60,092 nucleotides of DNA from Zarea fungicola (Eukaryota; Ascomycota; Sordariomycetes; Hypocreales; Cordycipitaceae), in assembly GCA_900169235.1 (NCBI GenBank), contig FWCC01000170.1, forward strand, positions 1-60,092, written 5' to 3'. The notes below the pieces were generated by a model. The model saw nothing but the letters and a program-made list of their open reading frames with translations. It did no database searches and had not been told where the DNA came from. Positions 1-10,297 of this stretch are shown one piece after another. A program made the translations under genes and the position numbers. Positions within the stretch are counted from its first letter, which is position 1; every line of letters starts with the position of its first letter.

Positions 1-1195
1 ATTACCTGGACCCACTGTATGGCAGGAAACATAGTACATTAGAGGCCAAAAAGCTTGTGAGAAAGTGAGCAGCGGAGATACGCTCAAGAAGCTATAAAAA
101 GATCATACATAGCTATACACTTTTCAGAAATCTACTTAGGCTATATATCCTTCTTAAGGGTACCTGACCTACTTTCTGCTGTCTATTTCCTATGAGGCGC
201 TTAGCTTTGTGCTCGCAATGTACGAGTAACAACCGGAGGTACTTCCGGGCAAACCCCGGAGGAAACTTAACGTGGCTGCTCGACGCATCCACAAACCGAT
301 GTGCCACACGCCGGAAAATGGAACACAGGACAGCGACACACCAATTTTCTATGTAATTAGGCCATTTTTGAAGTGCTGTTGAACCCATGTACTCAGCAGT
401 AATCTCCAGGCACGTAAATATGCGCGGGCTTGTGATAACGTGACTGCTGCTGCCAAGTAAGTTTTGTCCATGAAATTTCCATCCATCAAGCTGAGAACAT
501 GGAAAAAGCCAAGTTCAGATGGGGTGCTTGCCATATCCCAGTCTCGAGGCTATAACCAAGCAAATCCAGCGTGTCCCACCCGAGGACACTCCTTGTCTCA
601 GCCTTGGCTTACAATGGCGCAGTCGCCACCAGTCAGCCAAGACACAATCTGTCCCTCGAGCTGCGCTGTCCACAATAGCTTATACCGACCCAGATAAAAT
701 AAAAAAATCGCAGGGCTATATTTGCTAATTGATTATTCTTGAAAAATAAAGGACCCACCACTCTGGTGGAGAAATACTTTCGGTTGACACATCCGGCTCT
801 CGGTGGCGCAAGGGCTGGTCAAATAAATACCGACTGCTCCGCCCTCCTCGCCCACCCATTTCTCTTACTCTTCCCACGCTTCCAAACGTGAGCAAACATC
901 TGGTAAGAATGTGAGGCAAAATCAGAGAGCACGCTGTGTCGCCACTACACCGACCGGGAAGAAGGCGTCCGTAATTCTTGGACTGCTGAAATACAACATC
1001 ACAATTGCAGCCTTTATCCAGCAAAGGACAACTCTCACCGACGACCGACCAACGAGCAAGCAGCTCTTCCTGGGTTAAATGGATGCAATCTTCCCTCGTC
1101 AGCGTCCGAATCGGCCCCTGAAAAGACTCTTTCAAACATTGATACTTGCAGCAAAATATATAAATAATTTTATGAGCGCCCCTTTCAACATCAAA
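1..1195. other. Stretch without a recognisable gene
   Basis: No reading frame here resembles a known family or joins to another across plausible splice sites. The longest frame (minus strand, 725-1219) has no recognisable motif. I see no strong repeat. Confidence 0.5.
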
Positions 1196-1324
1196 CCCAG
1201 GCTGGTGTAATGGTAGCATACCTTCATTTACTCTCGGGCCGGCTTGTGAAGGTGCACCGTAGTGCGTCCATGTTCGTGTTCACCGAGGGTGGGGGAGGTC
1301 TGAGTTCGATTCTTGGGCCTGGGA
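1196..1324 (+). tRNA. tRNA-like gene or tRNA pseudogene with a long intron-like insert
   Basis: The two ends form a perfect 7-bp acceptor stem (CCCAGGC at 1196-1202 with GCCTGGG at 1317-1323). A box-A-like D arm (TGGTGTAATGG) follows at 1203. A T arm with the loop TTCGATT (1305-1311) lies between CTGAG and CTTGG, which also pair. CCTTC (1221-1225) can pair with GGGGG (1291-1295) as the anticodon stem, leaving a 4-nt variable loop. The intervening ~65 nt would be anticodon loop plus intron. Within it ACTCTCGG (1230-1237) pairs with CCGAGGGT (1283-1290), as intron/anticodon-loop helices do. A T-rich run follows at about 1330 as a Pol III terminator. The anticodon would read TTA, which decodes a stop codon, and positions 32 and 37 are atypical. 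A decayed or tRNA-derived (SINE-like) unit is therefore as likely as a working tRNA. Confidence 0.45.
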
Positions 1325-2273
1325 GATATTTTTTTGTTTTTTTTTCCTTGCATTTCTTTTGTTCCTTTTTCTGTCCTTCTTTGACTGGTTTCAAAGCTTG
1401 GATAGCTGCCGTTGGCTGAGACTCGACTTCCTTTTTGCTCTCTCCACAACTCCGTAAAGTTCTTGGAATATGCCTCGCAACAGTGGCGACTTGGGCGCAA
1501 TAATAGGTAGGACAAGCTGTCGCCATTTTATTCTTGGATACCACCTACAAAAAGGCAGGCGCTGAAGCAACCTGGCGCAGGTTGCGTAGTAAGTTGCTGA
1601 ATCAAGGTCGCTTCCCTTGGGCCGTTGACATGGCAGCACTGCTTCTACTGAAGAACCCTCTAAGGACGGCTCTGTTTATAGCGACGGCCGCCCTTCGTGG
1701 GACGGGGTCGAACATTCTAGCGTGTTCTCTAATAGGGTTGTGAAGAATTCATATCAAATGTCGACGCTGCAATTGTCACGAAGTAACTAAACGCTATAAC
1801 GGCATCCTCAACGGGCGGCCGTCGGCGGATGAGTTGGCTGAGCTGATCTTGTATCTTAGATTATTGATCAGGGACCAGCCGACTGGGGAGGCAGAAATCC
1901 GAAAATGCACAATACAGAAATCGGAATCAGAGTTGAGGATGCCAGTGCATCAAGCTAGGAGCTATGCAACCACCATCTACATAATACCCCCCCTTATATG
2001 AAACAACTATACACAATGTACCTAGATCTTCCGGCTTGGAATTATGTTACGATCCTGGCTTCACATAACACAACCGTGCCCATCTCCGCCCATGCCATGG
2101 CTTGTTATGACCAGCGCCGCAGTTGCAGCGGTGGCGGCACAGAGCGGGGTGGAGGCACGCTCGTTATGTTACGCTCTTAAGTACCAGATTTGTTATTTTA
2201 CATCAGGCTTATTCGAATTTGCACCACCTCCGCCTCCGTCGGCCCCCTTCCCCTCGAGGCTCAAACCAGACGC
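1325..2273. other. Stretch without a recognisable gene
   Basis: It begins with a T-rich run (about 1330-1350) that could terminate the preceding Pol III-like unit. A short open frame at 1534-1743 has no recognisable motif. Nothing else is supported. Confidence 0.45.
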
Positions 2274-2792
2274 ATGTCCGTCGACACCATAGCCTCCACT
2301 CATCTTGCCCTCATCTCGCCGCCGACCAAGCTGCCCCAGCCCAGCCCTGCTGAGACCTGCCGGCGGTGGCGGCACGATGGACATGGAGGACAGCTGCTCG
2401 TCATTTCTTTTGCGCACCCACGCAACTCCGGCGCCATCACCTCCAACCATGTGGCCCTTATTATCTATCTTGCCGGCCGTGGCGCTCCCCCCACCGGCCA
2501 TAACAGGCTCGCCATCGTTGCCCTTAACCCAAGAACCTTCACCCCAGCCACCGCCGGCGACGGGGATATCGCCGTCAGACACGGCGAGGAGTACTTTGCC
2601 GCTACCCAGAGCCTGACCAAGCTACATCAGAGGGCTGGTGAGCTCGTCGCCGGGACTCCAGTCAGTATCGCTTTTCGGGCGGTAGAAGACAACGTCACCT
2701 GGGATGTTGTATATCTCTCGTATCTTGTTCCGAAAAACTTTCATGATGGTGCTCTTGCTCTCCGTGCGCTCATCCTTAACGAGCTGCTCTAA
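2274..2792 (+). CDS. Orphan hypothetical protein, 172 aa
   Basis: This is a single open frame from an ATG at 2274 to TAA at 2790-2792; the frame stays open upstream to 2190. I do not recognise the protein. Codon use is strongly C/G-ending in the second half (GGC, GCC, CTC, ATC), like the real genes of this window and unlike its flanks. The N-terminal third is rich in proline, histidine and arginine. The C-terminal part, with stretches such as GTPVSIAFRAVEDN and VVYLSYLV, looks like a folded domain. No signal peptide or clear transmembrane helix is evident. A missed upstream exon or an old gene fragment are alternatives. It has no neighbour that hints at a role. Confidence 0.35.
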   Translation: MSVDTIASTHLALISPPTKLPQPSPAETCRRWRHDGHGGQLLVISFAHPRNSGAITSNHVALIIYLAGRGAPPTGHNRLAIVALNPRTFTPATAGDGDIAVRHGEEYFAATQSLTKLHQRAGELVAGTPVSIAFRAVEDNVTWDVVYLSYLVPKNFHDGALALRALILNELL

Positions 2793-3735
2793 GCTCGGTT
2801 GTTAGTTCATTCTGTGCTTAGCGGTATTCGTATGCAGCCATGTGTCAGGCCACGGATTAACATACCACCTTGTTTGTCGATTACGATGCACTTAAAAGTG
2901 ATTGGATCAATATGTTTTTCTTCATTCGTGTTCTCTTCCATCTTGTTTTCTTTAATCGTTTCCAGAAATTGTACTTGGAGCTTATGATTATGCGACAGAT
3001 GTAATAATTTTCCATGTCAACGTTGCTTGGAATTCAATTCTGGCCCATGGGGGTAATTAAGAGGGTGCAGAGAGCATATTCTTTTGTCTTAGATGTAGCT
3101 GACCTCGCAGTTGTGGCGTACATCATTGCTTCTGATTCTCAGTCACTGCAGGAAGCCAATCGGTCCTTCCAGCTGAATAGACCTAGAATTTCAGTCCTTC
3201 GTGCTGGAGCTGAAGAAACGGTTGCCTCTAAGCCATTGGACATAATAATATTGAGCAACAAGAGTACCCGCATAACCTCTCCCCACATACAAAGTGCCTA
3301 TGCTACAATTTTGCGTCTTCAGCTAGCTACGTGACGATCATGGCCCAATAAGTAGATCACCTGGAGGCCCTGTCGTAGTTAGTGGCGTAAGAAAACAACA
3401 TCAGCGGAGACGAGTAGGTGGGAGTATCAGGTGAGGAGCGGGGACGACAACCACTCAGCTGGCTGGCCAGCATGGCAGATTCGGCTGCATATGCATATAT
3501 TCGCAATGTCCAACCAATGCCGCAGTGACACTTGTTCCATGCCACCTCTCAAAGGCAGAAAATAGAGGTTTGATCCTTCATTATTCAACCTTTCATCGGC
3601 GAAACCAATTCCAGAAGTGGCGCAAGGTCCGCGAGCGACATTATCCCCAGCCAACAGCCTCAGGCTACCTCGCTGGTCAGGCGTTCACTACTCTCATGGC
3701 GATGGCCTCCCAGACATAGCTCCGGGGGGCTGGGC
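2793..3735. other. Stretch without a recognisable gene
   Basis: An open frame at 3014-3334 on the plus strand carries no motif I recognise. I cannot link it by splicing to the glycine-rich frame downstream. No repeat is visible. Confidence 0.4.
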
Positions 3736-4069
3736 ACCTCAGATATCATTGCAGTTGCCATTGGTGTTCCTTCCGGCGTCCTGGCCTTGATTAGTGCAGT
3801 CATTGCGTTTTTTTACCTGGCAATTTCCAAAGTCGGCAGTCGGGAGAATCGGAAACTACGTTCGGCACATTGTTCGAGGCGGAGACGCTCATGGCGGACA
3901 TGCTCAGGGTCAAATGGCGCGCGGAGGGGACGCCGCAGGGGGTGACGTATCGGTTTCAGCTATCACAGACAAAGCTGCCGAGGGAGGAGAAGCTCACGGT
4001 GGAAATTCAGTAGCGACAAGGGAAGCTGCTGGTGGTAGTGCTTGGGCTGGGAGTGTTTCGGTGGTTTGA
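3736..4069 (+). pseudogene. Broken gene for a membrane-anchored glycine-rich protein
   Basis: One frame (about 3741-3850) reads a clear membrane helix (AVAIGVPSGVLALISAVIAF) followed by FYLAISKVGSRENRK. A second frame then reads a glycine/alanine-rich tract to a stop at 4067-4069, with repeated units of the type GGDAHGG, GGDAAGGD and GGEAHGG. An upstream third frame contains GDGLPDIAPGGWAP just before the helix. The three pieces read as one protein (short N-terminus, one membrane span, Gly-rich tail) but lie in different frames, and I found no consensus introns to join them. Frameshifts are therefore likely. The function is unknown. Confidence 0.35.
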
Positions 4070-4916
4070 TCATCCTCCTAAAGCCTCACCTATCAGAAAC
4101 TGTCCTTGTCGACACTGGGTTGCGACGTTTCGCTCGGCATGACAGTTCCCATATCGTTAAATGATAAATTTTGTGTCACTGTGATATTGTATTATGTGCA
4201 TCAAATTTATATTACGTGCATAATATTGTCTGCACGGCGAATCCTTCAAGCCCGGTGGAAAGTTGGGTAACCATGCAATCAAAAGAAGGCAGAAAGTGGA
4301 GCTTGGATCGCAAGTGTAGCAGTTTTAACCGAAGACAAAGGTATGGTCTATCACATTTCACCTGAATACACCAGTGCGGCGTGAAATGTACAAGCAAGGT
4401 CTACCACTGGGTGGAGAGGGCCTCCGACGAGAGAATCCCCTCCACACTGCCTAATTAATTTCAGCCTCCAACAAGTGAGAATGGCATCAAGTTAAGCTCA
4501 ACTGCCTCTCTACCGTCAACAAAGCCCATCATACCGTTCTCCCCGTCATAGAAGATCATTCCATCCTGCATTCAATGCTTACGTGCGTGTGCCATTATCA
4601 TGCCGAGTCGCGTTAGGAAAAGGCAGATACCGCGGAGGAACAAAAATACTCCGTTCGTCTCATATTTGTGCACCTCTGCTAAACCACACCCTGACTGTGC
4701 TTCAAGGCGCCAAAATTAGCGATATCTGTGTATCACCGCAACGGTTAAGCTTAGTAGTGGACAGTCCCGTCTTTATTACCGCGCCAGCATATTAATAAGA
4801 GGCGTAGATCTTAGTTACTGTCTAAATGCCGTGCTATTTACAGCTGTCTCAGTGCAGGTGGAGCATTTTAGTTTAATTATCGACCATCCACAGAACCGCG
4901 CTCCTTCATCTCCAAC
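4070..4916. other. Stretch without a recognisable gene
   Basis: Only short frames without family resemblance. It ends at the start of an LTR-like repeat. Confidence 0.45.
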
Positions 4917-5233
4917 TGTTGTGATTGCTGACTCAAGTCAAGCGGCGTATCCAGCGAAGCCTGACTTCTGCTGCAGGCTTCCGTCTGTCAACATCATGAC
5001 CGACGGCAGCCTACCCTGGATACGAGGTCGTCGCGGCAGCTGAAGAGCGAAGAGAGTTTACCCTGTTTATTGTCCGCTTTTCCCTGGCTTCTGACTCCCT
5101 GTAAATAAAGGAGGAATTACTCCCCCCAGCTGTTATCATCAAGTCACCAACAGCATACCTACTGAGAGACGCCTCTCTCAGTACCGCGCCTTGTAACTGC
5201 TTGTTATCGTACCAAAACCAACCTTCCGCCACT
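4917..5233 (+). repeat. LTR-like dispersed repeat, copy A
   Basis: This segment begins TGTTGTGATTG and aligns along its length with 33547-33844 (copy B); its first half aligns with 56823-56940 (copy C). Shared landmarks are a block around GTCAACATC, GACGGCAGCCTACC and GGATACGAGG, then a block around CATCAAGT, GCATACCTA, CTCTCAG and TAACTG near the end. The start with TG, size near 300 bp, internal TATA box in copy B and dispersal suggest a degenerate solo LTR, perhaps Ty1/copia-like. I could not define target-site duplications. Confidence 0.5.
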
Positions 5234-6701
5234 TAATAGGGCTTTCCGTTGTGAGCGACGCCCTTCTCATCTTTGGTCTTCGAAACCACAAAGATCATTT
5301 TTTCTGTAATAAAATCTACTCGTCTAAATTTTTTTATTCTAGCAGAAAATCTTGAATCGTTTTTGCCATGACGCGCTGGCGCAACATGCTACCATATTCG
5401 CTTATAATGCTCCGACAGCTGGTTATATATGTAATTTTCTTTCCATACTTAGAAACTTCCTTGAAAGATTATCCAATATAGTCCAACTCATATAGTTTCA
5501 CAATTTAACCAATACTTCTAGTGGTCACTTGTAACCTTTCCACATCCCTTTTTACACGCTCAAAGGCGGACACTGGTTTCGTGCCTCTTACTGCCAAGCT
5601 CCAGCAATATACCCCCGCCACTCTGTATTCGTTACAATACAGATTAAGGGTGTGCAGTACAACTCCAAATTTCACGTGCGAGGTTCAAGTCTGGTGATTA
5701 TACTGGTTCAGGTATAAGACACACATGATAACTAATCTTGAGGCATAGTCTTCTTGGGCCAAAGTGAACGACCGACTAGATTGCGCTAAATTAGTTCGTA
5801 GCTTCTGGTGTGAGATCTTTAAACTGCTGATCGATGTGCTTATTTCAAGCTTGCTTGGTAGATCCCTTAGATTATGATAAAATGCCATGCCCAATGGCGC
5901 TCGGGTTCTGGAGTCGCGTCGCATAATTGTTTTTATTTCGGTAAATTATCCAACCATCTTTACCGCCCTTTATTCCAACAAAAAAGTAAATATTGCTGCA
6001 ATTCTATTTGCGTGCATTGCCTAGTTGAACTGGTAGGCCGCTGCATGACCAGCTTTGGTGTGTTTATATTATTTAGAAAAGAAAAGAAAAGAAAACAGAA
6101 AAAGAAAACAGAAAGACTCATAACTCGTTACACGAATAACATAACATGTAGCTGATTATTCAGACTCCCATGCTTCCCACCGTGGTAGCCGCGGAAGCCG
6201 TGGAACGCAACTCCGCAGCCGGAAAGCGACGAATCGAGATCGAAGCCACCGCCAGCTCCGAATTAGTGCAGAACTAATAATATTAACGTTGCGCGTAGAA
6301 GTTGGATTTTGGTTGACTTTGTTGACAGCCGTGGCTCATGCTGGCTGCATATGTCGCGCCATGGCTAGCCTGCGAATGCGATACGTGGACAGTAGAGTGC
6401 AGCATACTAATTAGAACGACTTCTTTCATCAGTAGCAGTTTAAAAGATTCCGACACATCAAGCAAAAACACCGCGCAACATGCGCTAGAAAAGATCATGC
6501 TAAAACTTGACTGCATTGGGATTCAGGCTATGAGCCACTCTTCGGTCTCTCGGGTACCTAGAAACAAACTCCGCAGTAGGATTCTCAGCCACGGAAGAGT
6601 TGTTTGTATTATTCGCAACAATTCATCATCTGCGGAGTTTATTTCGTGTCCAAATGTTGCTCATCACCATGAGCTGCGGCGCCCACCTTGTTCACTGTTG
6701 C
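5234..6701. other. Intergenic, AT-rich with a purine-rich microsatellite
   Basis: Contains AT-rich sequence and an A/G-rich run (about 6074-6115, repeated AAAAG units). Part of the last kilobase is probably the promoter of the NmrA-like gene. The 122-aa frame at 6338-6706 has no recognisable domain. Confidence 0.5.
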
Positions 6702-6707
6702 TATAAG
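6702..6707 (+). promoter_or_regulatory. Probable TATA element of the NmrA-like gene
   Basis: TATAAG lies 82 nt upstream of the ATG at 6784, a usual fungal promoter distance, and no ATG intervenes in a competing long frame. Confidence 0.4.
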
Positions 6708-6783
6708 TACCCTCCGAAGACACCATGCAGCCAGTGTAGACACCTAGCATCACCAGCAGACCTTTAAGATCATTCCAACTAAA

Positions 6784-7716
6784 ATGTCAGAAGCCTTCTT
6801 TATTTGCGGTGCCACAGGTACGCAAGGCGGCGCCGCTGCCCGACAGCTCCTCCAGTCCGGCGCAACCGTCCATGCCCTGGCGCGCGATCCCACGTCGGCC
6901 AACGCCCAAGCCCTCAAGCATCTCGGCGTGAAGCTTTGGCATGGCGACTTTGACAACGAAGCCGCCCTCAAATCAGCTCTGGCAGGGACCTCGGCCATTT
7001 TTCTGAATTTCATGCCAGAAATGGCAGACCTCGACGCCAACCTCCGACAGGCCAAGCTTATCCTCCGCCTGGCCAGCGAGACCGGTACCGTCCGCCACGT
7101 CGTCTATTCAAGCTCCGTCGGCTCCAAGAGCATGCTACAATCCCCAATCGTCGAGGCCGGATCCATGTTTGCGAAGATACTGCAATCCAAAGTCGACATT
7201 GAGCAGGCCGTTCGCAAGTCCGCGCTTGGGCACTGGACGATTCTGCGCCCAGCCAATTTTATGGCCAACTACGTCAACCCGCTTGCTGCGATGCAGCTAA
7301 TGGGCCTGGCTGAGACGAGTCGCTGGAGCACTGCCAATCGAGAAGCGGATCTCATGCCTCTCGTCGATACCACGACAATCGGCCGGTTTTCGGCTGCAGC
7401 CCTCCTGGACCCGACAAAGTTTCATAAAAGGGAGATTGCGTACGCGGATGAGCTCATTTCCATGGGTAGCATCATACGAAAGCTGAGCGACGCTACGGGG
7501 CGAGACCTTCGAATGGCGACCTTGACTGATGAGGAGATTGAGGCGCAAAGGGCTGGAAACCCGTTCATCGGGGGGCAGCTTCTCATGCGTGACATGCACA
7601 ACTACGTGGATTTGGAAGAGTCCAAGGAGTGGGGAATCCCACTTTCTAATTTCGACGAGTTTTTGAAGAGAGAGAGGCACGCAGTTGAGATGACATATCT
7701 CGCAGCAGCCAAGTAG
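6784..7716 (+). CDS. NmrA-like NAD(P)-binding Rossmann protein
   Basis: Intronless, 310 aa. The N-terminus has the atypical SDR dinucleotide-binding motif (ICGATGTQGGAAARQL, residues about 7-22). HGDFDNEAALKSAL and FLNF follow, then the VVYSSSVGS segment, as in the NmrA-like family (PF05368). Members are atypical short-chain dehydrogenases: some sense NAD(P) redox state (Aspergillus NmrA), others reduce isoflavone- or quinone-like substrates. The usual YxxxK is not evident, which fits an NmrA-type regulator or a divergent reductase. A TATA element lies 82 nt upstream. The last ~190 nt were duplicated to 27.43-27.62 kb, where the copy is heavily mutated. The family call is firm; the substrate is unknown. 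Confidence 0.9.
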   Translation: MSEAFFICGATGTQGGAAARQLLQSGATVHALARDPTSANAQALKHLGVKLWHGDFDNEAALKSALAGTSAIFLNFMPEMADLDANLRQAKLILRLASETGTVRHVVYSSSVGSKSMLQSPIVEAGSMFAKILQSKVDIEQAVRKSALGHWTILRPANFMANYVNPLAAMQLMGLAETSRWSTANREADLMPLVDTTTIGRFSAAALLDPTKFHKREIAYADELISMGSIIRKLSDATGRDLRMATLTDEEIEAQRAGNPFIGGQLLMRDMHNYVDLEESKEWGIPLSNFDEFLKRERHAVEMTYLAAAK

Positions 7717-8208
7717 CTTCCCGCCAAGCTATTTTACGTGCCGAGTAGGCCACTGAATGTGGCCACAGGGCATCTTGTGGCTGTATATAACACTGCCGTT
7801 GAGGTACAAAAACCTCCCCTTTGCTTCGTAACAATGTGAAATATTTGTACGCAAATAGATATTAAAAAGAAAAACTTCAACTCTACATATAATAGCTGGT
7901 GTTCGCTAGTCATTTATCAGGCCTATACTAGGGAAAGCCTAAGCATGACTAACCGGGCTTGGAAGTGCTTATGGCTGGTGAGTGAGTGAGTTTGCTCACT
8001 CACCGTACTATAGATATTGGCACTGTACTTTTTGCGCACCCTCAGTTCCACTCCATTGTTCAAAGGTATTACTCTGCGTTGTAACTATCACCTGCTTGGC
8101 TGATAGAGTGGCACACTTATCCACTCTTGTGCACAAACGAAAATCTGACACGAATCTAACCGGAAGCTCATAATAGATTTGCATTTGTCAAGTGCATGCA
8201 TACGGCCA
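7717..8208. other. Intergenic between NmrA-like gene and aldo/keto reductase
   Basis: Holds a perfect inverted repeat (7977-8004) and then the promoter of the aldo/keto reductase. No gene is seen. Confidence 0.5.
7977..8004. repeat. Perfect 10-bp inverted repeat (hairpin)
   Basis: GGTGAGTGAG at 7977-7986 is complemented by CTCACTCACC at 7995-8004 around an 8-nt loop. It lies between two tandem genes and could be a 3'-end structure or a protein site; nothing shows which. Confidence 0.45.
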
Positions 8209-8244
8209 ATCCTAGGAGTAATCCTAACATGATAGGAATAATCC
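8209..8244. promoter_or_regulatory. Cluster of AATCCTA-type motifs upstream of the aldo/keto reductase
   Basis: AATCCTA occurs at 8209-8215 and 8220-8226. The inverted form TAGGA is at 8233-8237 and a further AATCC at 8240-8244, all within 36 bp and just upstream of the TATA element. Such short repeats in both orientations are typical of binding sites for dimeric fungal regulators. The cognate factor is not known. Confidence 0.3.
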
Positions 8245-8250
8245 ATGGCG

Positions 8251-8260
8251 TTATATATAC
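8251..8260 (+). promoter_or_regulatory. Probable TATA element of the aldo/keto reductase gene
   Basis: TTATATATAC lies about 155 nt upstream of the chosen ATG at 8413. An out-of-frame ATG at 8285 would precede the true start if transcription begins close to the TATA element. Confidence 0.4.
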
Positions 8261-8412
8261 TACAATGCCCGCCCTACTTTACTAATGCATCACGACTCAC
8301 AGCACTTTTCTACTGCTCCATACAAACCTACAACATCCGCATCTTTGTACATCGGACCTTTCTCCCATCTCCTTTACTTGATCATCATTATCTGCTCATC
8401 CTATTATAAACA

Positions 8413-9547
8413 ATGTCTCACGTTCCTCGCAAACTTGGCAATAACGGACCAGACATCCCAGCTCTGGGGCTTGGTCTGGTTAGTTTATCTCTTTGCTACG
8501 GCTGTCCGCCTCCTGACGAAGAACGATTTAAATTTCTTGACCGCGCGCATAATCTGGGTTATAAATTTTGGGATACAGCAGAGTAGGCTTAGATCTTGGT
8601 CAAGTTTTACGCACGTGATGCTAATGCAGCATAGTATGTATGGCGATAGTGAGGAGCTGCTAGGTGCATGGTTCCGCCGTACAGGTAAAAGGAATGATAT
8701 CTTCCTCGCGTCCAAGTTTGGATTCGTAATAGATGATTCCGGAATCCCCATTGGCCTTGATACCTCGGCCGAGTACGTCGCCAAAGCTTGTGACCGAAGC
8801 TTACAGAGGCTCGGTGTTGAAAGCATCGACCTGTATTACGCCCATCGGGTTAATCCCTCAACTCCTATTGAGGAGACAGTACGTGCCATGGTCGAGCTAA
8901 AAGTGTATGAATCTACTTTCCTAGTCCAAGTCTCACTGCAAGCACTGACACTCACCAGTCAAGGAAAGATAAAACATCTCGGCCTGGCGGAAGTGAGCTC
9001 GGCAACACTGCGCCGCGCTCACAAGGTTCATCCTATAGCCGCTGTACAGGTCGAGTATTCGGCGTTTGTCCGTGACATTGAGAGTGGTGCTGGAACCGAC
9101 CTTTTGGCGACCTGCAGAGAGCTCGGCGTAGCCGTTGTTGCATACGCACCCTTGTGTCGCGGCCTCTTGACCGGGACTGTGACACAGGCTGTTGACATTA
9201 GTCTCCAAGGTGACATAAGGAGCTGGAACTTTCCATACTTTGAGAAAGACAATCTTTTGACAAATGCCGAGATTGTCGCCAAGTTTACCGCTATTTCCGA
9301 GCGGCTGTGGTGTACCGCATCACAGCTCGCCCTCTCATGGTTGTTAAAACAAGGAGATGACATTCTGCCCATTCCAGGCACAAAATCCATAAAATACTTG
9401 GAAGAGAATTGGGCCGCTCTAAAGCTCATGCTGACAACAGAGGAAGAGAGGGAGATTCGAGAGTTGGTGGAGTCTGTACAACTCGCCGGTGGCCGGTACA
9501 ATGAAGAGGCATTAAAGGGTACCTTTATGGATACAGTGGAGGAATAA
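8413..9547 (+). CDS. Aldo/keto reductase, NADP-dependent
   Basis: Exons 8413-8582, 8635-8904 and 8959-9547 give 342 aa; introns are 52 and 54 nt with GCTAATG and ACTGACA branch sites. The start at 8413 was chosen because the protein then begins MSHVPRKLGNNGPDIPALG, the usual AKR N-terminus. Splicing restores the catalytic block FWDTADMYGDSE (Asp and Tyr of the tetrad). LASKFGF supplies the Lys, and YYAHRVNP holds the His. The C-terminal PIPGTKSIKYLEEN segment binds the NADP phosphate. It reduces aldehydes or ketones in the cytosol and resembles the YakC/AKR13-type group. The upstream motif cluster and TATA element may mark regulation together with the neighbouring array. The specific substrate cannot be read from sequence. 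Confidence 0.92.
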
Positions 9548-10297
9548 GCCAAGTATTCTGCCTTGCTTTTTTAACCTAGCTGGTACTTTCCTGCTACTAC
9601 CTAAAGGTAATTAGTTACATGGGGAGATTAGCTTAGTGTCAATATACTTAATAGAAAGCAATGCGGCGGTACTAAGCCTGAAGGTTAGAAAGACCATGAC
9701 TTCGTCGTCGGTCACATGTCATTAACTAGGGAACAGTCTTGCTTCATGGACGTCTCAATTTCTACCTTGCGCGCCTCTCTAGCAAGGCAGGGATCGGCTG
9801 AATGCGGAGATTAGCCCTGTCGACGAGGCATATAGTGAGGAGCCTTCGAGAATTGAGGGCAAACAGGGAGCAGACGAAGAGCTAGAAGGCGCCTCTCGGC
9901 GGCACAGGACAGCAGCCACCTCAACAGGGCCGTGATTTGTTTACATACAGGAGGCGCTTGGCGCTTTACGTTGGTGAGCAGCAGTTGCGTGCAGCTCATT
10001 AGTGTACAGACCCCGAAATAACCTTGTGCCTTCCATTTCTATATACTCGGCAGCAGTGTGATCGTCGTAGGTTCTCGTCATCGCCCATATCACGGCAAGA
10101 ACGGATACCAAGAAAAGCGGCCTCCAAGTCGGAGCCACCTTCGGGGGATACGTGCTCGCTTTTGCCATAGCTGGCGAAGGGGTTACGAAAACAACGAATG
10201 TCACTTCAAGTGCTTGTGCTGCTCTCCCAGAATAAGTAATAAGCAAGGGGCCAAGGAGGCAATGTTTATTGCGGATAACGTAAGTAAATGCTTACAA

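Noticed and set aside
725..1219. Minus-strand frame of 164 aa overlapping the tRNA-like unit
   Set aside because: No recognisable motif, composition is not coding-like, and its start overlaps the tRNA-like structure.
1196..1324. A functional ochre-suppressor tRNA
   Set aside because: The TTA triplet falls at the anticodon position only if the intron is placed canonically. Positions 32 and 37 are atypical, so decay or a SINE origin is more likely.
6338..6706. 122-aa plus-strand frame upstream of the NmrA-like gene
   Set aside because: No family resemblance; it lies in the promoter region.
9941..10246. Minus-strand frame of 101 aa with one hydrophobic stretch (LFLVSVLAVIWAM)
   Set aside because: No family resemblance, no supporting splice signals; a chance hydrophobic run is as likely.
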